This document shows positions 58,201 to 64,000 of a stretch of 64,000 nt of DNA, in pieces. Under the pieces are notes generated by a model. That model ran no database searches. It saw nothing but the letters and a program-made list of their open reading frames with translations, and was not told where the DNA came from. Source of the DNA: Allolobophora icterica (Eukaryota; Annelida; Clitellata; Crassiclitellata; Lumbricidae); assembly GCA_963556255.1 (NCBI GenBank), contig OY744611.1:856091-920090 (forward strand), written 5' to 3'. Made by a program: the position numbers and the translations under genes. Position 1 is the stretch's first letter; each line of letters starts with the position of its first letter.

Positions 58201-58961
58201 CATACAAATGTCAGGTATGTCAGAAATCATTTGGTAGATCCAGTACTCTGAATCGTCACATGAGAATCCATACTGGAGAGAAACCATACAAATGTCAGTT
58301 GTGTCATAAATCATTTGCTCAAGGAGGCTCTCTCGAGAAGCATATGAGAACCCATACTGGAGAAACACCATACAAATGTCAGGTATGTCAGAAGTCATTT
58401 GCTGAAGGCAGTACTCTGAATCGTCACATGAGAACCCATACTGGAGAGAAACCATACATTTGTGAAGTTTGTCTTAAAGGATTCACGGTACTTGGAGATC
58501 TAAAGAGACACAAAAGAACCCACACTGTTGAAAAGCGTGACATGTGTGAGAAATCTGATAACGAGAGTAGTACTTCAACCAAGCAGTTCAGACTCGATGC
58601 AGGAATACAGCCACAGGATCTTAATATGGAAAACGAAGTAGTTGTTCGACTCTCTGACCATTACTTTACGTTTAGTAGTGCAGATGTTATTCATAAACCA
58701 AGTGAACGTTTGTCAAGAAACATGTATCATGATTCCAAGGAAATTAGGAATACTTTTGTGAAAATTATTCATGAAGAAAGTAGTCATATTAACAAATCCG
58801 AATCATCTGAGGATGCAAAACCGTTTCTGGCAAAATCTTTTGGATGTGGTATATGTGATGAAATGCTAGAATCAAAGGAGTTTCTAGAGCATTGTTCTAG
58901 CCATCGCTTTTGTCCACCCGAGGAATTATTTGTTGAACCATGCTGTTATGGCCATTGTTAA
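55230..58961 (+). CDS. C2H2 zinc-finger protein F, 24 fingers in four clusters plus tail finger
   Basis: The ATG at 55230 has a strong context (AACCATGGCA) and starts [10 protein letters not shown], shared with B. The frame is open to 58961 (about 1243 residues). After an N-terminal region with a degenerate finger come clusters of 6, 5, 6 and 7 fingers. They are separated by three linkers of about 100 residues with the words [33 protein letters not shown] and [10 protein letters not shown]. Each inner linker ends in a half finger, [10 protein letters not shown]. The last linker ends instead in the tail finger [20 protein letters not shown] and PPEELFVEP. Fingers 20 and 22 are identical in protein. 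The last finger in each cluster is of the [14 protein letters not shown] type. By family, a nuclear DNA-binding protein; no effector domain is visible. Confidence 0.93.
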   Translation: MAENVYTSYCFQMNTTTRAEEKTSKSELCKESFAHSGDLEEHERTNFGKLSHEHQLLQKSSAHGEILTSHTREKTSDKQCTCQLCGKSFTRVGRLMVHMRKHSGETPYKCQLCQKSFVEGSTLNCHMRTHTGEKPYKCQLCQKSFAECKTLNRHTRTHTGEKPYKCPLCEKSFALAITLNRHMRIHTGEKPYKCQVCQKSFARASTLNCHMKIHTGEKPYICEFCHKGFTQPRDLRKHRRSHTGERRHMCEKPDNESGSSPKQVKLDPGMQPQDLNMESEVVDRLSGSGEYITFRIPGVIDKPSERLSRNIHQDSREIRNSFVKISHEENLQNIKKSESPEDASPFQAVSFSLNRHMRTHTREKSYKCQLCQRSFAEGRILYRHMRIHTGDKPYKCQLCQKSFTQVSTLNRHMRTHTGEKPYKCQLCQKSFALCITLNRHMRTHTGEKPYKCQVCQKSFARGSTLNSHMRTHTGEKPCICEFCHKGFTQPRELRNHRRTHTDERRHMCEKPDNESVYSTNQFKLHVEIKPLDLDVKSEVVDRLSGSDENVTFGIPSVIDKPSERLSRNMHQDSSEIINSFVKISYEENLHINNSESPEDAKAFQAESFSLNLHMRTHTREKSYKCLLCQRSFAEGRTLNRHMRTHTGEKPYKCQVCQKSFSQDSALNRHMKTHTGEKPYKCQVCQKSFAEASTLNRHMTTHTGEKPYKCLLCQKSFAKGSTLNCHIRTHTGEKPYKCQVCQKSFAEGSTLNRHMRTHTGEKPYICEYCHKVFAELGDLKKHEPTHAGERLHMCEKSDNESGSSTKQFKLNAGIQPQVLNTENEVVIKLSDEFFTFGGEGVIDKPSERLSNNVYHDSNEITNSFAKIRHEENLAINKSESPEDAKPFLANSFSLNRHMSSQTHTGGKPYKCQLCQKSFTEGRVLIRHMRIHTGEKPYKCQICQKSFSQDSSLSRHMRTHTGEKPYKCQLCHKSFAQGGSLEKHMRTHTGETPYKCQVCQKSFGRSSTLNRHMRIHTGEKPYKCQLCHKSFAQGGSLEKHMRTHTGETPYKCQVCQKSFAEGSTLNRHMRTHTGEKPYICEVCLKGFTVLGDLKRHKRTHTVEKRDMCEKSDNESSTSTKQFRLDAGIQPQDLNMENEVVVRLSDHYFTFSSADVIHKPSERLSRNMYHDSKEIRNTFVKIIHEESSHINKSESSEDAKPFLAKSFGCGICDEMLESKEFLEHCSSHRFCPPEELFVEPCCYGHC

Positions 58962-59466
58962 AGACATAAGAAATTTTGAAGTACCTAATTGTGGTCTGAG
59001 AAAGTAAAAGGTGCTATGGAAGTGCTGAGATACGTAGATGCGAAAACTTTACTGAGTTTCACTTTATTTACAGAATAGTTTGATGTAATCATTCTGGTGT
59101 AGGGAATGAACAGCAGAAGAATACTACTTAGCTGAGAGTAAAATCCGAATTGTTATATCTATAGTTATTTTAGCGATGTCCCTAAAAATCTTGTTTACAG
59201 ATCGCATAATATCTGAACACTAAGTAGTATTTAACAATTGTGATCATGCGAAGATGATGCAGAAAATTCACAAACTATCCGATGATAAAATTGCAAATGT
59301 ACATTTTTTAAAATTACATAACGATTTGTCTGAATTATAACTGGTATAAAAAGCCTAAATACTTTACGTGCAATGTAAATCGAGATAGGTTACTCCAATT
59401 TGTTTGTTTGCAACCTTCGTGGATTTCTTGTGCAATACTTAGAGTTTTGCTTTCTCTTGTGAACGA

Positions 59467-59472
59467 AATAAA
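59467..59472 (+). other. Polyadenylation signal candidate for ZNF F
   Basis: AATAAA lies 506 bp after the stop, in sequence matching the end of the D 3' region (GAACGAAATAAA). Both loci lose similarity soon afterwards. Confidence 0.6.
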
Positions 59473-59479
59473 TTAAGAC

Positions 59480-59949
59480 AAACTGCAAATATTTTCAAGG
59501 CTAATCCATGAGCAGTGCTCAGTAGAATATCAGGCTACGGTAGGTTAACATTTAGAAACAGACGAGTCTTATGTTAAGACATGAATAACGTTAGAACTGG
59601 GCGGTTAACTCCCGAGCTTCGTAGCAACCACCTATTGAACGTTCGAATACCCAACACCACTCAGAAGCGAAGCACTGCAAGAGTTAAATGTAACATCGGC
59701 TGTTTGAGTGCAATATTTGTTGGTACGAGGAGTGACTAATGAGCAGAGATAATGTCTGTCATTGATACATAATGCTTTGTGAAATATACATGAGACATAT
59801 TTACCACTGAATTCTTCGCCTGATGTACTGTCATTGCCATGTGAGTGTTGGAGCTTGCTTATATTTAATGGTCTCGGATGCGGAGGTCTTTAGCCAACTG
59901 CAGTGTAGTCGCCAAATCTATGTTTTGAGGAAATGATGGTTATGACGAC
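59480..59949. other. Intergenic, nothing recognised
   Basis: About 470 bp without gene or repeat structure that I can support. Confidence 0.5.
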
Positions 59950-60014
59950 TACGACGAAGATGATGATGTTGTTGATGATGATGATGATGACGATCTTGTT
60001 AACGATGATGATGT

Positions 60015-60102
<88 letters not shown>

Positions 60103-60199
60103 GATGAAGATGAAGATGATGATAATTAATATGGTTATTATGTTGGTGAGGATGATTTTGATGTTGTTGAAGAAGATGATGATGATGAATATGGTTATT

Positions 60200-60270
<71 letters not shown>
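59950..60270. repeat. (GAT)n microsatellites
   Basis: GAT arrays at about 59957-60125 and 60173-60270 with GAA interruptions. Poly-Met, poly-His and poly-Ile frames are artefacts. Confidence 0.97.
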
Positions 60271-60655
<385 letters not shown>

Positions 60656-60659
60656 AAGA

Positions 60660-61119
60660 TTATTATAATTAGTAGTAGTATTAGTATCAGTATAATTAGT
60701 ATTATTAAGCACAATCATACAAACTTAGTTTCTTCTATTCTTTCTATGGTCTCCGCCTTACAAGGCGAACGCCCTAACAAATCGGTTACAATGTCCCAAC
60801 TTCTGAACTGCAGCGTCTTTTGTACTTTGCCTACCATCGGACTTCAGATCTTTTTTGTTGTGCATGACAATGAACATAATTATACGCTGCATTCGGTTCT
60901 CTTGCACTCCACTGTCGACGATTTTGACGACCGATGAATCCATTAGACGAAGGGGTCCTGATGGTTCCTCGCTCCCATGTGACGATTTTAATCGTAATCT
61001 TGAAATTTCTACAGCGCACAAAAAGCGAAGTCGTGGGAACCAGCTTATTCACATGCGTTTGTCCAAACGTAATCGATAGGCGGGGGTTGAAATTGGTTCC
61101 AGGTAAAGTTTCAAAGGGG
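60660..61119. other. Intergenic, nothing certain
   Basis: Overlapping short frames on both strands (60746-61166) have no recognisable domain. The region is probably an old transposon. Confidence 0.35.
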
Positions 61120-61259
61120 CAGTTGCGTAATCTTGTCCAAAATATTGGGGGCATTTGGTTATTCATTCTACACTTGTTGTATTGGGTGTACAGTCCATCT
61201 CAATTATTGGGAGGCACGTGCCCCGGTTGTCCCGCCCCCGCCCCGAGTATACGTCTATG
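61120..61259. mobile_element. 140-bp hAT MITE
   Basis: Ends CAGTTGCGTAATCTTG and, inverted, CATAGACGTATACTCG (diverged), with a perfect duplication CAAAGGGG (61112-61119 and 61260-61267). GTCCAAAATATTGGGGG and GGCACGTGCCCCGG are shared with 43817-44528, so it is an internal-deletion relative. Confidence 0.8.
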
Positions 61260-61267
61260 CAAAGGGG

Positions 61268-61710
61268 TTAGGCAGATAGTCAGTTAGATGGTTAAGGTCG
61301 GTGGTGTTTACAGTTGAAACGGCGAGGGAGGGGAAGTAGAGGAATTGGTATAGGATTTGTGAAAGAGCAGTGTTTTCAGTTTGAGTGAAAGACCTGTAGA
61401 GAGACAGCAAGATGTGTGGTTTTGGTGATTTCGTAGGAAGGATCAAATACCGGCGGGAGATTGTTCCAGAGAGGCGGAACAGCTATGGCTATCGAGCGAT
61501 TTGCAAATTTCAGTAATGAGGCGACGGAAGGGCGGAGAAGTGTTAGGGCGGAAGAGGACCAGGCTGAGCGAAGTGGTTGGACCGTGAACAACGGATTGAG
61601 ATAGGAGAGCTGGAAAGATTTTAGGTGTGTTGTAGGTAAGTGGTATGACTTTATATTGTCTTCGTTCATGTATTTTAAGCCAGTGGAGTGATTTTAGGAC
61701 AGGACTGATG
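61268..61710 (-). pseudogene. L2-like LINE remnant (3' half), split by a hAT
   Basis: The minus frame reads SLHWLKYMNEDNIKSYHLP-like sequence, then RPSVASLLKFANRSIAIAVP, PLWNNLPPVFDP and VFHSNLKTLLF-like text. The 5' continuation (NSLQAIQTALARAVTKDSPT) lies at about 62842-62945 beyond the hAT insertion. This is the thumb/C-terminal part of an L2/CR1-like reverse transcriptase. Confidence 0.7.
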
Positions 61711-62841
61711 CAGAGGCGAATTAAGGCAGCAGAAATTATTTTTTATATATAATTTTTGTTATTTGTTAGGCCTAAGTCTAATAGAAAAAAATGAGCAGCA
61801 AATTATTCGAAACTATTCATTTTAGTATAGGGCCTACACAAATACACAACTTTCGCACATGTGTATAGGCCCTTATTGGAGTTTCCATTACCAGGCAGAC
61901 TCATCTCAAAATCAGCCAGAAATGCTAGTATAAGACCTATTTCTACTCGCCTATTTAAACACTAACTACCGGAATCGATAACTACCGGAATCAAGTGCTA
62001 TGTGATGGATAATAAAATGACTTCATTTTATTGTGTACACTCTACACTGCAGCGTTTCCCACTTGTAAATATTTATTTTATTTACTCGTTGAATGTAACA
62101 CTTTTTATGTGTCCTTTTGCTGTGATTCTGTGGGGCTGGGGCCCCACAGTTTTACTGAACAGGGCCACCTTGTCACCTTGTCACCTTGTGCTGTCAGCTC
62201 GTGGAGCTCTAGCGATCGTCCTGGTGAACACACTCCACCGTCTCCTATTCGATGACAAGTCTCTCAATTCCGCCAAATTCATGCCAGTTACATCTTGTAT
62301 CTCATCCATCCATCTCCTCCTTGGGCGACCCAGTCTTCTCCTCCCCTCACCGCACGCCAGCATCATTTCCTTCTCCAGACCATCAGATCGCATAACATGT
62401 CCAAAGAACCTTAGCTTCATTCTTGTCGCAGTTTGTTTTAACGACTCTTCATTCTCAACTCCAATCTCCTCTCGTATTGATTCGTTCGTTCTTTTCTCAG
62501 TCCAAGATATTCTCAGCATCTTCCTCCATATCCACATTTCACAAGCGTTAACCTTATTTTCATGACGATTTTCTTGGCAAGTTAACAGGGGTGGTTTGCC
62601 ATTGCCTTCCCCTGGTTTTGCCTGCCGTGCCCGTTCGTTCCCCTTCCTAGGAAGAGTACCAACGGTCCGCACCACGAGAAGGTGGGCACGGAGGACTTTG
62701 GTTCACCAGCCCAGGTCGGATCCGAGTCTACGCTCAACAGAGACGTCGGTCAGGTCGCCTCCCCGTTTTACTCTGTACTAGAGTGACTGGTGAACCTTTG
62801 CGGACCACCACAGGGCCACCACATTTGTTAATCCGGCCCTG
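61711..62841. mobile_element. hAT element inserted in the LINE, carrying an RTE fragment
   Basis: Ends CAG(A/G)G(G/C)C(G)(A/G)ATTAA (61711 onward and, inverted, ending at 62841) and a perfect duplication GACTGATG (61703-61710 and 62842-62849). Joining across the duplication restores the LINE reading. The 62170-62809 RTE fragment is a later insertion. Confidence 0.87.
62170..62809 (-). pseudogene. RTE-like LINE 3' fragment nested in the hAT
   Basis: A minus frame open for about 164 codons has KVNACEMWIWRKMLRISWTE, then RFFGHVMRSDGLEKEM, GRRRLGRPRRRWMDEIQDVT and NRRRWSVFTRTIA. This is the standard C-terminus of RTE-type elements. ACAGGGCCACC flanks it (62159-62169 and 62810-62820), a target duplication. 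The tail is a repeat of AAGGTGAC on the minus strand. The frame is open, so insertion is fairly recent. Confidence 0.85.
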
Positions 62842-62945
62842 GACTGATGTGGTTGGGTTGGGGAGTCTTTAGTAACCGCACGAGCGAGAGCAGTTTGAAT
62901 AGCTTGGAGAGAGTTTATAAATCTGGGTGAAGCGGGCGCACCGCG

Positions 62946-63354
62946 ATTTCTCGTGCATTGAAGTTCCGGAACAGCCTTCCATTAATCATGCGTAGAATTC
63001 TCCAGCGTACAAGCCGTCTAAACATTCAGATCTGTTAGTTGGCCATATTTAGAGTACTAGCCGGGTTCTTAAGAGGCTCTGTGTTAGTAGTCATATAAAC
63101 GCCTGTGGTCCACCGAACCCTTGTGTTTTCTCACTATTGTCTAAACTGTATTCATCGCCTGTGTGCTATTACAGTAGTCCAAGTAATTTTTTGAGCGCAA
63201 ATAGGCATAGTGTGCGATGATATCCTATCTTAAGATCATCGGCTGTTTTGGTTTTGATTGGTAAGGTAAGGTCGACGCTAGGCCTAACACTCTGGCGGCC
63301 ACAAGATGTCGCAAAACACGGTAGACTAGCTGCGTCTGTGTTTACGCGATGGTT
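62946..63354. other. Intergenic, nothing recognised
   Basis: No gene is supported. It contains CGCTAGGCCTAACA at about 63277. Confidence 0.45.
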
Positions 63355-63362
63355 GTCCTTCA

Positions 63363-63652
63363 CAGGAGCGCCCGCAGGCTTACAAAAATTGGACGCACAC
63401 CCCAAAAAACTTGAACGCATTACCCCTCCCATCCCCTCCCGTCCAACCCGTCCCTTATCCGCCGCTCGTAGTCATGCACTGAAAATGACTCAGAGTGATT
63501 CATAAGAAAATTTAATTTAGATAACATCTAATGCTTTAACATGCCCTATTGTCGTTTACCAAAAATATCGATGCAGTGCCTATTTCTTGTATGGATTTGA
63601 TTTAGTGGGTGGACGCACGTGCGTCCAGTGCGTCCGCCTGCGGGCGCCCCTG
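63363..63652. mobile_element. Non-autonomous hAT element, 290 bp
   Basis: Ends CAGG(A/G)GCGCCCGCAGGC (17 bp, one mismatch) and a perfect duplication GTCCTTCA (63355-63362 and 63653-63660). GGACGCAC words occur just inside both ends. Confidence 0.92.
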
Positions 63653-63660
63653 GTCCTTCA

Positions 63661-64000
63661 GACAAAGACTCGTGATTGTATTTAAAATCTAGACTTTATA
63701 CGCGACTTTTGCACCGGTAACATTCGCTGATAAGAAAAGCAGACGCCAAGCGCAGATGTTCGAAAAACCTCGTTTAAAACATCATTCGCTGAAGCACTGA
63801 ATTACTGTCGATATGGATCAAACTTCTGAGGATGAAAACTCGCCGTTGATTTTTGAGGCACCAAAGCCAAGAAAGGTTAAAGTGTTGATTTGTCAATTGA
63901 TATCTGTTTCTCTATGTCGCCTGTCTATCTGTTCGTTAGTCAGTTTGTCTGTCTTTCCTGTATTAGCAAGTGTCAGTCTTTCTGTCTGTCTGTCTGTCTG
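63661..64000. other. Window end, (CTGT)n start
   Basis: No gene is supported. CTGT repeats begin at about 63978 and run off the window, similar to the CAGA side of the 40084-41365 element, so a third copy may start here. Confidence 0.4.

Overview
This window is animal nuclear DNA. It has no bacterial-style gene packing, long microsatellites, many DNA transposons and LINE fragments, tRNA-derived SINEs, and a cluster of C2H2 zinc-finger (ZNF) genes whose coding parts are single uninterrupted exons. The mix (hAT elements, CR1/L2-, RTE- and RLE-type LINEs, a very frequent TAGGCCTA palindrome) suggests a marine invertebrate or basal chordate. I cannot name the species.

ZNF genes. Six related loci are present: A (5647-7866, minus), B (14334-16004, minus), C (22745-27218, plus, broken), D (35332-38137, plus, 5' part decayed), E (48258-49973, plus) and F (55230-58961, plus, intact, about 1243 residues and 24 fingers). 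B, C, D and F are recent copies of one another and share flanking DNA for kilobases. Each has a finger-plus-linker cassette repeated one to four times. All six end in the same unusual C-terminal CxxC-x11/12-HxxxH finger. B carries one in-frame TGA, C has several frame breaks, and D and E have decayed first fingers. Upstream of B, C, D and F lies a shared CGCCATTTTG/GGCCATTTTG motif, followed in B, D and F by GATGAAA-GTAAG, which looks like a first exon and splice donor about 2.2-2.4 kb before the coding exon in D and F.

Transposons. I traced about fourteen hAT-type elements with terminal inverted repeats and 8-bp target duplications, most of the duplications perfect. Several are nested, and one 61-63 kb stretch is a LINE interrupted by a hAT, itself interrupted by an RTE fragment. 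LINE debris includes CR1/L2-like reverse transcriptase (best copy 50548-51927, minus), RLE-type C-terminal domains (27654-28545 and 29101-29569, minus) and RTE-like ends. RLE-type 3' ends share a covarying stem-loop next to A-rich/(AAT)n tails, which probably seeded much of the ATT microsatellite DNA.

The most unusual system is a family of foldback-like elements. They share one core minisatellite (about 36 bp, consensus around CCAGCTTCTAGTTTGAG and TTTTCATCGCTCAT) but carry at least four unrelated inverted-repeat ends (211-543, 2185-2447, 10768-11181, 16665-16906, 17245-17901, 30829-31038, 53217-54211, plus end-less arrays at 22185-22450 and 30535-30720).

The remaining intergenic DNA (for example 8.8-10 kb, 18.1-19 kb, 38.6-39.6 kb, 41.4-42.5 kb, 44.5-46.1 kb) holds nothing I can identify with confidence.
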